A DNA stretch of 64,000 bases, taken from NCBI RefSeq assembly GCF_015229955.1, contig NZ_JAAKYZ010000002.1:1-64000 (forward strand), read 5' to 3'. The DNA is from Campylobacter concisus (GTDB taxonomy: Bacteria; Campylobacterota; Campylobacteria; Campylobacterales; Campylobacteraceae). The notes under the pieces are model-generated. The model worked only from the letters and a program-made list of their open reading frames with translations. It had not been told where the DNA came from and ran no database searches. Positions 17,582 through 26,793 of this stretch are shown one piece after another; position 1 is the stretch's first letter, and each line of letters begins with the position of its first letter. The position numbers and the translations under genes are program-made.

Positions 17582-18129
17582 TATTTGCTCCTAAATTGTG
17601 TATTAAAATCACTGATTTCTTTAGCTAAATTTCTGATTTCACTATCATCCATTTTTTTAACAAGATCTCGCATCAAGACATTGACTTTTTCTTTATTTTT
17701 ATAAGCATTTATCATTGTATAAATTTCATTTTCACTTTTTGTTAAAAGTGATGGCCCGATGATGCCATTTGCATAATCATCGTGACAAGCTGAGCATTTT
17801 GTAATGAAATTTTTGCTAAGTCTGCCCTTTATAAGTCTTAAATTTATAGTTTGAAGAGGGGTTCTTACCATCGCTAAAGCACCGATTTGACGGCTTACGT
17901 TATTATCTTCAAGTCCAAATTTTACGCTCTTTTCGCCGTGCATATCGTATTTTATGAAGTCATTTTGTTTATTTGTGCTTTGGTTATTTTCTTTTTTTTC
18001 AACCTTTATGCTAGCACTCGTGGCTACATTTATTGGTTGCTCGCTAGCTGCTTTTTGCGCTTTGTCATCGCTCTTTTCACAGCCGACAAATAGCAAAGCA
18101 GCAGCCACTAAGGACATTATTAATCTCAT
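17581..18129 (-). CDS. nosC1: NosC1, monoheme c-type cytochrome lipoprotein
   Basis: 182 residues. The start MRLIMSLVAAALLFVGCEK is a lipoprotein signal with C17. A single heme site CSACH is at 112-116. The region between is Lys/Asn rich. It should be membrane anchored in the periplasm and take part in electron delivery to NosZ. Overlaps nosG by 4 bp. Confidence 0.88.
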   Translation of the reverse strand: MRLIMSLVAAALLFVGCEKSDDKAQKAASEQPINVATSASIKVEKKENNQSTNKQNDFIKYDMHGEKSVKFGLEDNNVSRQIGALAMVRTPLQTINLRLIKGRLSKNFITKCSACHDDYANGIIGPSLLTKSENEIYTMINAYKNKEKVNVLMRDLVKKMDDSEIRNLAKEISDFNTQFRSK

Positions 18130-18803
18130 TCTTTCTCCTTATAAATTTCATCATAACTCATTTTTGGGGCAATATTTATAATTTTTACAGGACAAACCTC
18201 AGCACACACCCCACAACCCACGCAGCCATTTTTTATGAGTGGCAAATTTGCTTCGCTCATTACTATTGCACTATCGCCAACTGGGCAAATACTGACGCAA
18301 AGGTCACAAATTTGACCGATTTTGCCTTTTATCTTATCTTTTTCTGCCTCTTCTCTATCGTTATAAACTTTGCGGACAAGCAAATCTTCAACGCTATCTT
18401 CGCTTAGTTTTTCTCTTTTTAGGCACATACAGGCATTTACATTACTCAAGACAGCAACGCCCATTTTCACATCATCAACAACTTTTGTAGCATGATCTAA
18501 CGCACCACTTGGACAGGCGAGCACACATGGGAAAAGATCACATAAATAGCAACCTCTCTTTTTAGGATCGATGTATGCTGTACCATTTGAATATCCATCT
18601 TTTATATCAAGCAAACTTATACTGTGATAAGGGCATACCTGCACACACTGACCGCATTTAACACAAAGATCATCAAAGTCATCAACCGCACCTGGTGGTC
18701 TAAGATAGAGTTTATCGCCACTACTTTTTGGTAAAATTTTACCTATGCCATATCCTGCGGCAGCTGCGACTGAGCCTAAGATTATAAATTTTCTTCTATC
18801 CAC
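18126..18803 (-). CDS. nosG: NosG, NapG-like periplasmic ferredoxin
   Basis: 225 residues. A Tat-like start (MDRRKFIILGSVAAAAG) precedes four Cys clusters for [4Fe-4S] centres: CVKCGQCVQVC, CYLCDLFPCVLAC, CDLCVSIC and CVGCGVCAEVC. Related NapG works with NapH as a quinol dehydrogenase, so NosG/NosH is the likely electron entry for N2O reduction. Overlaps nosD by 8 bp. Confidence 0.9.
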   Translation of the reverse strand: MDRRKFIILGSVAAAAGYGIGKILPKSSGDKLYLRPPGAVDDFDDLCVKCGQCVQVCPYHSISLLDIKDGYSNGTAYIDPKKRGCYLCDLFPCVLACPSGALDHATKVVDDVKMGVAVLSNVNACMCLKREKLSEDSVEDLLVRKVYNDREEAEKDKIKGKIGQICDLCVSICPVGDSAIVMSEANLPLIKNGCVGCGVCAEVCPVKIINIAPKMSYDEIYKEKE

Positions 18804-20052
18804 GCTTTGCCTTTAACGCGTTAAAATTTGAAGCATCAAGTGGTTTTATCCTTGGCGTGCTATCTTCAAGTAGCTTTACTGGCTCAGAAAATGGCGCAAG
18901 TTTGGCTAAAAAATTTAAGATACTAAAGACGCTTGAACCATAGAAAAACTGCAAATTCGGATAATACTGCCAAAGCTGATCGGCATACGATAGGTGCATA
19001 AATGGCGTATCGCCATAGCCATCTTTATCTCTATCAAAGCTCTCATACTCATCATAATAATTTTTACTCCACTGATTTAATGCCATTTTATCGCCTGGAG
19101 TGTCGTTCGCAACGATATCCATATTGCCTATAAAATCATTATTTTCAAATATGCTTGTCCCCTGAGTAGCGTGAAAATATACGCCAACTACGTTGTGTAA
19201 AATTTTATTGCCTAAGAAATTTATCGTTGAGCCTGGCTGAAACGGCGAGTTATCAAGCAAAATTCCTCTCGCATTATAGATAAGTGTATTATTTTCGATA
19301 GTAAAATTTGAAACATCTTTTAGACCAATACCGATACCAAAAGCGCCGTCACTATCCATAACAAGATTATTTTTTATATTTGAGCCAGCTGAATACATAA
19401 AAAACATTCCGACTGCATTGCCGATAAAATCATTGTTTTCGACTAAATTTTGATTTGCATACATAAAGTGAAGCGAGTATCTACCCCGGATCGCTTTATT
19501 TTTTAAAAATTTATTGTGACTTGCATACCATGCAACCATATCGCGGCTATCATAAATATAATTACCCTCGATTAAATTTTCATGGCTATACCAGAGTCTA
19601 ACGGCATCACCTCTAAAGCCAAGACTGGCCCCCTTTTTAGAAGTGATGTTATTTTCAGTGATCTTTGAGCTGCTGCACTCTTTAAAATCAATCCCAAAAA
19701 GCACATCACTCAAGTCATTTTGCGTAATCAAGACATTATTTGCTTTATCACAGCCAATGCCAGCATCTAGCTCACCAAGGTCATTTCCGCTACCGCTTAT
19801 CTTTAAATTTCTAAGCGTAACATTTGAGGCAATAATCTTTACAACTGTGCCTTTACCATTTCCTTTTATGTGAGCATTTTTGCCCTCACCAACGATACTA
19901 AGCGGCTTATTTATAGTTATGCTTCCTTCATAGATGCCGTCCCCTAGCTTTATAACATCGCCAGGGCTAGCATTATTTATTGCATCTTGAAGGACATTTG
20001 CAGAGCTAAAAATAGGCAAGAAAGCAAGGGCAAAATTAAAAATTTTACGCAT
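18796..20052 (-). CDS. nosD: NosD, periplasmic beta-helix maturation protein
   Basis: 418 residues with a Sec signal (MRKIFNFALAFLPIFSSA) and a right-handed beta-helix built from CASH/PbH1-type repeats, seen as recurring N-x-I/L-x-x-N units (ITENNITSK, LVENNDFIGN, ILHNVVGVYF). NosD partners NosFY in making the copper-sulfide site of NosZ. Length is normal. It overlaps nosB by 8 bp and nosG by 8 bp. Confidence 0.94.
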   Translation of the reverse strand: MRKIFNFALAFLPIFSSANVLQDAINNASPGDVIKLGDGIYEGSITINKPLSIVGEGKNAHIKGNGKGTVVKIIASNVTLRNLKISGSGNDLGELDAGIGCDKANNVLITQNDLSDVLFGIDFKECSSSKITENNITSKKGASLGFRGDAVRLWYSHENLIEGNYIYDSRDMVAWYASHNKFLKNKAIRGRYSLHFMYANQNLVENNDFIGNAVGMFFMYSAGSNIKNNLVMDSDGAFGIGIGLKDVSNFTIENNTLIYNARGILLDNSPFQPGSTINFLGNKILHNVVGVYFHATQGTSIFENNDFIGNMDIVANDTPGDKMALNQWSKNYYDEYESFDRDKDGYGDTPFMHLSYADQLWQYYPNLQFFYGSSVFSILNFLAKLAPFSEPVKLLEDSTPRIKPLDASNFNALKAKRG

Positions 20053-20800
20053 TTAGCTCTTTTTTCTTTGAAAATACTGCAAGTATGCAAAATACACTCA
20101 TAGCAATCATAACCCAAAATCCGATACTTGGATAAGAGTGCGTTGTAAATTGCGCGACGCTACCATCGCCTAAAACTGTTGGCATAAATGGTTTAATCTT
20201 AAATGCACCCCACTCTTGCATATTGTGTCCATACCAGTAAAGCCATCCTGCAAATGCGCTCATAAATAGCACAGGCGCGATAATCGTTGGAACCATAAGA
20301 AGTGAGTTAAATTTGCCATTGTAATACAAAAATGCAAGCATACAAAGCGTTGAAATAAGCAAATAATAAGGTGCTATCGCTCGCTCTAAATTTCCACCAT
20401 GCTCCATAGGATACATACCGATGTAGTGATTTATCGTATTCATCTCATGCACGTCACCACTATATCCATCTACATGAAAATATACAGGAATTCCATCAGG
20501 AAAGGCTGACTTTGGATAATTTGGAGCTTCAAGAGAGACGTACCAGATAGGAAAAGATGGCGTACCTATCTCTGCTTTTTGTTCGATCATCTTATGAAGA
20601 TCGCTTGCTACATCTTTTGATAAAAGGTGATTTTTATACTGAAATGAGCTATAAAGATTATAGATACCGTAAGTATAAGATGGTAGTTCATCACCATCAG
20701 CTATACGCTCTTTTGCTCCGTGCCAACCAAGAACAGGCAAAGTAAAACAAACAGTCATTAAGACAAGTGCAACAATGGTATAAATTTTATATTTACTCAT
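20045..20800 (-). CDS. nosB: NosB, membrane protein of clade II nos clusters
   Basis: 251 residues with a first TM at about 6-25, a periplasmic domain of about 110 residues, then three TMs to the C-terminus. It has no known cofactor motif. Proteins of this kind follow nosZ in clade II clusters and are one of their marks; molecular role is unknown. It is separated from nosZ by 83 bp that hold a terminator-like hairpin. Confidence 0.88.
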   Translation of the reverse strand: MSKYKIYTIVALVLMTVCFTLPVLGWHGAKERIADGDELPSYTYGIYNLYSSFQYKNHLLSKDVASDLHKMIEQKAEIGTPSFPIWYVSLEAPNYPKSAFPDGIPVYFHVDGYSGDVHEMNTINHYIGMYPMEHGGNLERAIAPYYLLISTLCMLAFLYYNGKFNSLLMVPTIIAPVLFMSAFAGWLYWYGHNMQEWGAFKIKPFMPTVLGDGSVAQFTTHSYPSIGFWVMIAMSVFCILAVFSKKKELNA

Positions 20801-20857
20801 GATCTCTCCTTTAAATTTTAAAATTTCACTTGCTAAAAATAAAATTTTAAAATTTAA

Positions 20858-20878
20858 AAAGGGGCGAAATGCCCCTTT
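20858..20878 (-). terminator. Terminator-like hairpin between nosZ and nosB
   Basis: On the minus strand AAAGGGGC-ATTTC-GCCCCTTT runs into further T and AT-rich DNA, starting 5 bp past the nosZ stop. All later nos genes overlap or nearly touch, so this is probably a partial terminator or an mRNA-stabilising 3' end that raises nosZ over the rest. Confidence 0.65.
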
Positions 20879-20883
20879 AAAAA

Positions 20884-23472
20884 CTACATACCAGCGTTTT
20901 CATCTACCCATTTTAGGTATTCGATGATATTTTTGATCTCTTCATCACTCATATGCTGATTTGGCATTCTAAGGTTAAAGTAATCAATCATTGATTTAAT
21001 GTAGTCGTCATTATAGAACTTAGCAGGATCTTTGATAAATTCTGCTACCCATTTTTCGCCATTTTCATGTCTTAGTAAAACGCCTGTTAGGTCTGGACCT
21101 GAGCTTACTTGACCGATAACGTGGCAACCATTACATCCGCCTTTTAGATAAGCCTCTTCACCTTTTGCAGCAGCTGGGCTCATCGGAGTTGCGATCTCTT
21201 TAGCTAGGTTATTTTTAGCTCTTAAGCCAACGTCAGCAGTTTTTACCATGTATTGCCATACTTGGTACTCCCAAAGGATAGCGCCGTTTACGTCTCCTTT
21301 TTTGTAAGCTTCGTCAGCTTTAGCTTTTACCTCTTTGATGTGACCGTATTGATCAAGTGCGTCATCAACTAAAGCTTTTACTTTTGGATATTTCTCATAA
21401 TGTTTCTCTTTTAGGTACTTAACAACCTCTTGGATAACATCGTCAGTTGCCTTATTAGTTGCGATTACTTTATCGTATTCGGCTTTTAAAGCCTCTGGGC
21501 TTAGAGTTTTTAGCTTGTTATTTTTTGCAGATTCATATTTTTTACTTGGATCTTTAACAAGCAAATAACCCATCATCTCTAGGTGAAGTGCTGAGCAAAA
21601 CTCGGTGCAGTAGTATGGGAAGACACCTTCCATATCAGCTACAAAATTTACTGAAGCGGTTTTGCCAGGCTCTAGTGACGCGTGAATGTTATAAAGGTCG
21701 ATGCCAAAGCCGTGAGTCTCATCTTGAGCGCGCTCTAGGTTTGTTAGGTGAATTGTTACGTTATCGCCTTTATTTACCTCGATGTGCTCTGGGTTGATGT
21801 GGCTTCTGATCATTGTCGCATAGACGGTTACATTTTTACCATTTCTTTCAACTCTTTCTTGACCAGCTAGAGTTGCGTATGGGCTAGCCTCGCCTGTTCT
21901 TGAGTTTGTACCCATGTTGTAGGTAAGTGCTGGAGATAGTTTGCTAGCAGCTATTGACACAACATCGTGTGGCTCACCAAGTGGTATTGGCATATCATAG
22001 ATTAGATCCATTTTTGCACCAGTGATGTCTATTAGCTGGTGATTTTGTGGATGAAGTGGGCCAACTGGGCTAAAGCGATCGATTGAAAGTTTATCAAGAG
22101 CGATTGCATATTTGCCAACTGGTTTTGCTGATTTGCCTTCCATTGTATCAAGGTGTCCGATATTGTAGTGAACATTTATCTTATCAAGCACTTTTAAATT
22201 TTTATAGTCCCATTTTACGATTTGACTATCAACGTAAAGTGAAGTATAAAGTACGCCATCTTGTGAGTCAAATGATGTGTGCAGTGGTCCAAGGCCAAGT
22301 TCGACTTGTCCGTGCATTGACTTTTCTCTATCTAAGATAGGAATTCCGTATGGGTCAGTGCCAGCATACTCTTTTTTATCGATTAGCTCTTTGATCTTTC
22401 TAAAGTCATAAACTGATGCGTGAGTATCAAGCTTGCCGCCAATAATGATATATCTACCATCTGGGCTTACGTCACAACCATGTGGGCTCTTTGATTCTGG
22501 GATCAAAAATAGTGCACCAGCTTTTACAGCAGCGTCTATTGTAACTACCTTGTGTCCATTTATAACTTTGTAGTTTTTCTTGTCTTGAACAAGTTTTTCT
22601 AAAATTTTCCAGTTATAAACATGCAAGAAGTCAGTGTCATTTCTACTTGCACCTGCTTCAAATGGAGGAAGACCTTTTTCGATACCGCCAGTATACATCT
22701 CAGTATTTATTGAGTTTGTAAAGCCCCAGCCGTAGCTCTCGCCTTTACCAGCATCACTTAGATCTTGCCAGTATGGTGGAAGCTCAAGAGAGAATGACTC
22801 TTTCTCATCGATCTTGCCTTTTGGATAGTCAAATTTCCAAAATGTTACAGCACCTCTATAAACTGCTTCATAGTCGTCTATTGAGTGGTAGTTGTTATCA
22901 AGCGGAGCTGCATATTGGCTAGCTTCGATAACATACTCGCTATTTGGAGTGATGAAGCTACCGCCGTGCTCACTCTTCATAATAGGGTTTACAACGATTT
23001 GAGTTGTCTCAAAGTCATGCAAATTTATAACTGCGATTCTTGGGTTAGCTTTATCGTTGATAAATAGATAATCACCAACATACTCACCATTTTTCTCACT
23101 GAAATTTGGGTGGTGTGTATCGCCCCATGTTATCTCTTTGCCCCTGATGTTGCCTTGTTTCAAAACAGCTTTTGACTCATTGTCATAGCCATATCCTTGC
23201 CAAGGCTCTGGCGTGAAAACGCCGATGTATTTATAAATTCTCATCGACGGAACGCCATAAACTAGCACTTGACCGCTTTGCCCGCCAGATGAAAAGACGA
23301 TGAAATCATCTTTTTTACCGCTAGGCTGATAAGTTTTAGCAGCTGCAAGGACATCTTTTTCGCTTAGCCCGCGCTCTTTCATGACTTTTTCAAGGTCACT
23401 ACTAGCAGCACAAGCAGTCGTTAAAGATAGCCCAAGCAACGCAGCACTTGCGACACAAAATAACTTTTGCAT
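20884..23472 (-). CDS. nosZ: NosZ, nitrous oxide reductase with C-terminal cytochrome c domain
   Basis: 862 residues. The Sec-type signal (not Tat) and the cytochrome c tail place it with Wolinella-type clade II NosZ. A seven-bladed propeller (residues about 60-520) carries the CuZ His ligands (regions HGCDVSPDGRYII, LGPLHTSFD, EPHD). The CuA cupredoxin domain shows C622, C626, H630 and M633 (CTEFCSALHLEM). The heme domain has CNGCH (780-784). It reduces N2O to N2 in the periplasm. It follows a propeller gene by 12 bp. Confidence 0.97.
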   Translation of the reverse strand: MQKLFCVASAALLGLSLTTACAASSDLEKVMKERGLSEKDVLAAAKTYQPSGKKDDFIVFSSGGQSGQVLVYGVPSMRIYKYIGVFTPEPWQGYGYDNESKAVLKQGNIRGKEITWGDTHHPNFSEKNGEYVGDYLFINDKANPRIAVINLHDFETTQIVVNPIMKSEHGGSFITPNSEYVIEASQYAAPLDNNYHSIDDYEAVYRGAVTFWKFDYPKGKIDEKESFSLELPPYWQDLSDAGKGESYGWGFTNSINTEMYTGGIEKGLPPFEAGASRNDTDFLHVYNWKILEKLVQDKKNYKVINGHKVVTIDAAVKAGALFLIPESKSPHGCDVSPDGRYIIIGGKLDTHASVYDFRKIKELIDKKEYAGTDPYGIPILDREKSMHGQVELGLGPLHTSFDSQDGVLYTSLYVDSQIVKWDYKNLKVLDKINVHYNIGHLDTMEGKSAKPVGKYAIALDKLSIDRFSPVGPLHPQNHQLIDITGAKMDLIYDMPIPLGEPHDVVSIAASKLSPALTYNMGTNSRTGEASPYATLAGQERVERNGKNVTVYATMIRSHINPEHIEVNKGDNVTIHLTNLERAQDETHGFGIDLYNIHASLEPGKTASVNFVADMEGVFPYYCTEFCSALHLEMMGYLLVKDPSKKYESAKNNKLKTLSPEALKAEYDKVIATNKATDDVIQEVVKYLKEKHYEKYPKVKALVDDALDQYGHIKEVKAKADEAYKKGDVNGAILWEYQVWQYMVKTADVGLRAKNNLAKEIATPMSPAAAKGEEAYLKGGCNGCHVIGQVSSGPDLTGVLLRHENGEKWVAEFIKDPAKFYNDDYIKSMIDYFNLRMPNQHMSDEEIKNIIEYLKWVDENAGM

Positions 23473-23484
23473 TTACTCTCCTTT

Positions 23485-24324
23485 TTAAAATGAATTTATC
23501 TCTAAACTCTTTATCTCATTGTCTAAATTTACGCCATTTAAGACGCCTTTATCTATAAAAATTCTTTTTATCTCATTGCTAAAAAGAGCCTTTTGCCCTT
23601 TTAGCTTAAGATCTTTGTCAAATTTATAGACTACTCCATCCCCATCACCTATAAAAATTTCATCCTCCATACACGCAAGAGCTGAAATTTTAGATTTCAA
23701 AACTTGCTTTTTGATTCCACTTTTAAAATCTAAAATTTCTCCATCTCTAAAGCCAAGCAAAATATCATTCCCTTTAAATTTACAGGCGCTAAGCGGAGCA
23801 AAACCGACACGCTTTTTCTCTTTTAAATTAAGCTCTTTATCAAGCAAAAATGCTTTGCCATTAAAGCTCGTAAAAAATAGTTCATCATCAATTGGCAAAA
23901 GGCTTGAAATTTTATAAACATCTTTATAATTTTTAGTTAAAAGTTTATTTAGTTTTTTATCAAAAACGCCTATGCTGACTTCATTTGCCATATCGCAAGC
24001 TACGTAAATTTTATTTTTAATTGCCACAATTTGTGAGATTTTACAGCCAACATTTGGCATAGCAAATAAGAAATTTTTCTCATTTGTTACCTCAATAATC
24101 TCATTATTTAAATTTGCGATATAAAAGGATTCTCCATCATTTCCGCACTCTTGATTTTTATAAATCGTCTCTTTTAGATCCAAATTTTTAATCTGCCCAT
24201 CTTTTATAAAGACGATGCTTTGGTTGCTTTCATTAATAAAGCAGCCTAATTGCTGGGCAAAAGCTGTTATCAAAAACAAACTTATACAAAGCAGAATTCT
24301 CATAACCCAAAGCACTTTCATCAT
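23485..24324 (-). CDS. Periplasmic beta-propeller protein, nos-linked
   Basis: 279 residues with a signal peptide (MMKVLWVMRILLCISLFLITAFA). The rest is made of repeated short beta blades (NDILLGFRDGEILDFKSG, DEIFIGDGDGVVYKFDKD), a WD40/PQQ-like propeller, reminiscent of NapL of epsilonproteobacterial nap clusters. First gene of the nos transcript, 12 bp before nosZ and behind a TATAGT box. A maturation or scaffold role is inferred from place only. It has no heme or copper motif. Confidence 0.75.
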   Translation of the reverse strand: MMKVLWVMRILLCISLFLITAFAQQLGCFINESNQSIVFIKDGQIKNLDLKETIYKNQECGNDGESFYIANLNNEIIEVTNEKNFLFAMPNVGCKISQIVAIKNKIYVACDMANEVSIGVFDKKLNKLLTKNYKDVYKISSLLPIDDELFFTSFNGKAFLLDKELNLKEKKRVGFAPLSACKFKGNDILLGFRDGEILDFKSGIKKQVLKSKISALACMEDEIFIGDGDGVVYKFDKDLKLKGQKALFSNEIKRIFIDKGVLNGVNLDNEIKSLEINSF

Positions 24325-24343
24325 AAATTTAATAAGTAAAAAA

Positions 24344-24349
24344 ACTATA
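24344..24349 (-). promoter_or_regulatory. Possible -10 box of the nos operon
   Basis: TATAGT on the minus strand, 20 bp upstream of the first nos-linked gene. Confidence 0.35.
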
Positions 24350-24696
24350 CATACTTAACTCTTAAAAGCAAATTAGCGATTAATTTATTTTTTTAAGCTT
24401 TTAAAGAAAAATATCAGTAAATTTTTTTAAATTTTATTATTTACATTATATAGACATTATGATTTAATCAATACTAATATAGTTTTAATAAAATTTATTA
24501 TTTATTGAATCGCTTATTTTTAGTACTAATTTGCACAAAAATTTAAATTTGAATTATTTCTTAAGAAAATTATTTAAATTAGATAATTATATTAAGTAAT
24601 GAGAAATCTTTAGTATTTAAGTAAAAAGCTAAATTTTATGTGTTTGATATATTTTTAGCTTAAAGACATTGGTAATTTAAATTTGTTTAAATAGGC

Positions 24697-24702
24697 TATA
24701 AT
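24697..24702 (+). promoter_or_regulatory. -10 box for moaC
   Basis: TATAAT, 20 bp upstream of the moaC start; AAGGAGAG ribosome site follows. Confidence 0.5.
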
Positions 24703-24721
24703 CCGCCAAAAAGGAGAGATA

Positions 24722-25195
24722 ATGCTAACGCATTTAGATGAGAAAGATCGTCCAAAAATGGTCGATGTGAGCCCAAAAGATCCAACAAAAAGAGTAGCAA
24801 CTGCTAGCGGGATCATCAAGATGAGCAAAGAGGCCTTTAGAGCGATAAAAGAAAATACCGGCAAAAAAGGCCCGGTCATCCAAACGGCTGTCGTTGCTGC
24901 GATAATGGGAGCAAAAAAGACAAGCGAACTAATCCCGATGTGCCATCCACTAGCTATTTTAGGTGTGGATTGTGATATTGAGGAGCTACCTGAAATTTGT
25001 GCTTTTAAGCTTTATGTTAGCGTAAAAATAGAGGGTAAAACAGGCGTTGAGATGGAAGCATTAACTGGCGTTAGCGTGGGGCTTTTAACCATTTATGATA
25101 TGGTAAAAGCTATAGATAAAAGCATGGAAATAAGTAATATCGTGTTAGAGAGTAAAACAGGAGGAAAAAGTGGCGAGTATATGCGACCTAAATAA
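24722..25195 (+). CDS. moaC: Cyclic pyranopterin monophosphate synthase MoaC
   Basis: 157 residues, normal length. Conserved blocks are [23 protein letters not shown] (about 78-86) and the active-site stretch [19 protein letters not shown] (about 117-135) with Asp and Lys catalytic residues. It converts the MoaA product into cPMP for molybdopterin synthesis, needed by periplasmic molybdoenzymes. The next gene starts inside its 3' end, so the two are translationally coupled. Confidence 0.96.
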   Translation: MLTHLDEKDRPKMVDVSPKDPTKRVATASGIIKMSKEAFRAIKENTGKKGPVIQTAVVAAIMGAKKTSELIPMCHPLAILGVDCDIEELPEICAFKLYVSVKIEGKTGVEMEALTGVSVGLLTIYDMVKAIDKSMEISNIVLESKTGGKSGEYMRPK

Positions 25196-25436
25196 CAAAA
25201 AAGCAAAAATTGATTACCCAACGCATTGGGAATACAAAATAATATTTGATGCAGATGTCAATGTAGAAGAAAAGGTAAAAGAGATAGTAAAAGATAGAGA
25301 ATTTAAACTAGTCTTTTCAAAATTTAGCAAAGATAAAAAGTACGCAAGCTATGACTTAGCTGTGCTAGTTTTGAGCGAAGAAGAGAGGCTAGAGATATTT
25401 TCAGCACTAAAACACGAAGCAAAATACGTTTTATAA
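25170..25436 (+). CDS. DUF493 (YbeD-like) protein
   Basis: 88 residues with the fold pattern of DUF493: [14 protein letters not shown] at the N-terminus and [20 protein letters not shown] in the middle. YbeD-like proteins are small ACT-like regulators of unknown role. The start is GTG at 25170, supported by AGGAGG at 25160-25165, overlapping moaC by 26 bp. No ATG is available in frame nearby. Confidence 0.85.
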   Translation: MASICDLNNKKAKIDYPTHWEYKIIFDADVNVEEKVKEIVKDREFKLVFSKFSKDKKYASYDLAVLVLSEEERLEIFSALKHEAKYVL

Positions 25437-25446
25437 GGTAAAAGAC

Positions 25447-26685
25447 ATGAACAATTTAGAACAAAATTTACATGATTATAAAAACAGCGATGGCTTATTA
25501 ATAAGCATAAAAGCTCTTTGCAATAACTTTTTTCAAGATGCTGCAAACAAAGATATAAATGCTTTGCCAGAAATTTTAAAGGCTAAAATGAATGAGCTTT
25601 ATGACAAAATGAACAAAGAAGATCTCATAAACGCAAAAAATCTAAAAAGTGCCATGGAGGGAATAAATCAGGCCATTGTCGGCACTGAAGAAAAGGCACT
25701 TTACGAGCTACTTGATAAAAAAGATGAGCTAAACCGTGCAATAGAAGCAAAACGTGAAGAGATAAAAAATAGGCTCAAAATTTCATTTGAAGCAGCTGAA
25801 GAAGTCGTAAAAGATAGAAATTTTAGTGAAAAAGAGGAAATTTTAGAGCTTTTAAATAATGCGATCATTAGAGAAACAAGGCTTCTTGGTATCTTAAAAG
25901 AGAGCGCTCAAATCGCATTTTTGACAACTCTTGAAGGCGCAAAAGATGTCGAGGAAACAGCTGGTGCGATAGCTAAAAATATGACCTATGTTGCGATAAT
26001 TGGAGGAGAGTTTAGCAAAGAGCGGATACTTGAAATTTCAAAAAACATCATCATAGCAGCGGCAAATTTAGCAGATGAGGGTCATATCTTTGCAAAAGAG
26101 TTGATAAGTGGAGCGATAAGTGGCACAAGAGATGGCATTTTAAGAGCCATAGAAAAGCTCAAAGATGAGGCGAAATTTGCTCCAGATGAGCTCAGGCTAA
26201 ACTCGCAACTACTAAACTTAAAAAATATTGATGAAGAATTTATAGCCTTGCTTAGGGAACTTGAAAAGGAATTTGAAGGTGTAGCAAGAAATGAAATCGA
26301 AAATGTGATAAATAGCGAGCTAGATACAAATCTAGCAAAATTTAAACGCATTAGCGATCAAGCAAGAGAGCAGATCATTTCAAGGATAGAAGAGTTAAAG
26401 TCAAACGGCATGGCAAAGCTTATGAGTGAGGCAAATAATAAATTTGAAGCCCTAAAACAAGAGCTAAATGACAAGAGTAAAAAGCTAAAGCTAAATTTTG
26501 ATACAAACGATAAAATTGAAGAGATCAAACAAGAGATCGCTAATCTTGAGAAAAAAGCCAATGAAAAATTTGAAGACATCAAACAAATTGACATCAAATC
26601 AGAAGCTAAGAAATTTGGAGATAGGGCTTACCAAGCTGCAAAAGATCTGTTAAATGTTATTAAAAAAGATAAAAAAGAGGATTAA
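25447..26685 (+). CDS. Coiled-coil protein of unknown function, 412 aa
   Basis: I do not recognise a named family. The protein is rich in Glu, Lys, Asn and Ala and mostly helical. Residues about 145-235 are less charged and Ala-rich (TAGAIAKNMTYVAIIGGEF, SKNIIIAAANLADEGH), and 270-405 are strongly heptad-like with LKQELNDKSKKLKLNF and IANLEKKANEKFEDIKQ. There is no signal peptide or clear TM. It follows the DUF493 gene by 10 bp and ends at a strong terminator. Structural or cytoskeletal use is only a guess. Confidence 0.75.
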   Translation: MNNLEQNLHDYKNSDGLLISIKALCNNFFQDAANKDINALPEILKAKMNELYDKMNKEDLINAKNLKSAMEGINQAIVGTEEKALYELLDKKDELNRAIEAKREEIKNRLKISFEAAEEVVKDRNFSEKEEILELLNNAIIRETRLLGILKESAQIAFLTTLEGAKDVEETAGAIAKNMTYVAIIGGEFSKERILEISKNIIIAAANLADEGHIFAKELISGAISGTRDGILRAIEKLKDEAKFAPDELRLNSQLLNLKNIDEEFIALLRELEKEFEGVARNEIENVINSELDTNLAKFKRISDQAREQIISRIEELKSNGMAKLMSEANNKFEALKQELNDKSKKLKLNFDTNDKIEEIKQEIANLEKKANEKFEDIKQIDIKSEAKKFGDRAYQAAKDLLNVIKKDKKED

Positions 26686-26740
26686 ATTACCAAGCCTATC
26701 TTGAAATTTTTCCTGAAAGATACTCGCACTACATATTCTT

Positions 26741-26780
26741 GCCAAGTGTGAAAATTTTTTCACACTTGGCTTTTGCTTTT
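26741..26780. terminator. Strong terminator between convergent genes
   Basis: GCCAAGTGTG pairs with CACACTTGGC, extended by AAAA/TTTT, followed by TTTTGCTTTT on the plus strand. It ends the moaC operon and can also serve uppP from the other side. Confidence 0.85.
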
Positions 26781-26793
26781 TAAAGCTTTAAAA

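Larger units (their letters stand above)
24325..24721. other. AT-rich divergent spacer between nos and moaC
   Basis: About 400 bp with no gene. It holds the -10 boxes of both flanking units. The imperfect palindrome TGATTTAATCA at 24460-24470 resembles FNR/CRP-type half sites but with a 3-base spacer, so it is not called as a site. Confidence 0.5.

Noticed and set aside
24460..24470. TGATTTAATCA as an FNR/CRP site for nos
   Set aside because: Spacer is 3 bases instead of 4 and the site is 136 bp upstream of the first gene; such AT-rich palindromes arise by chance.
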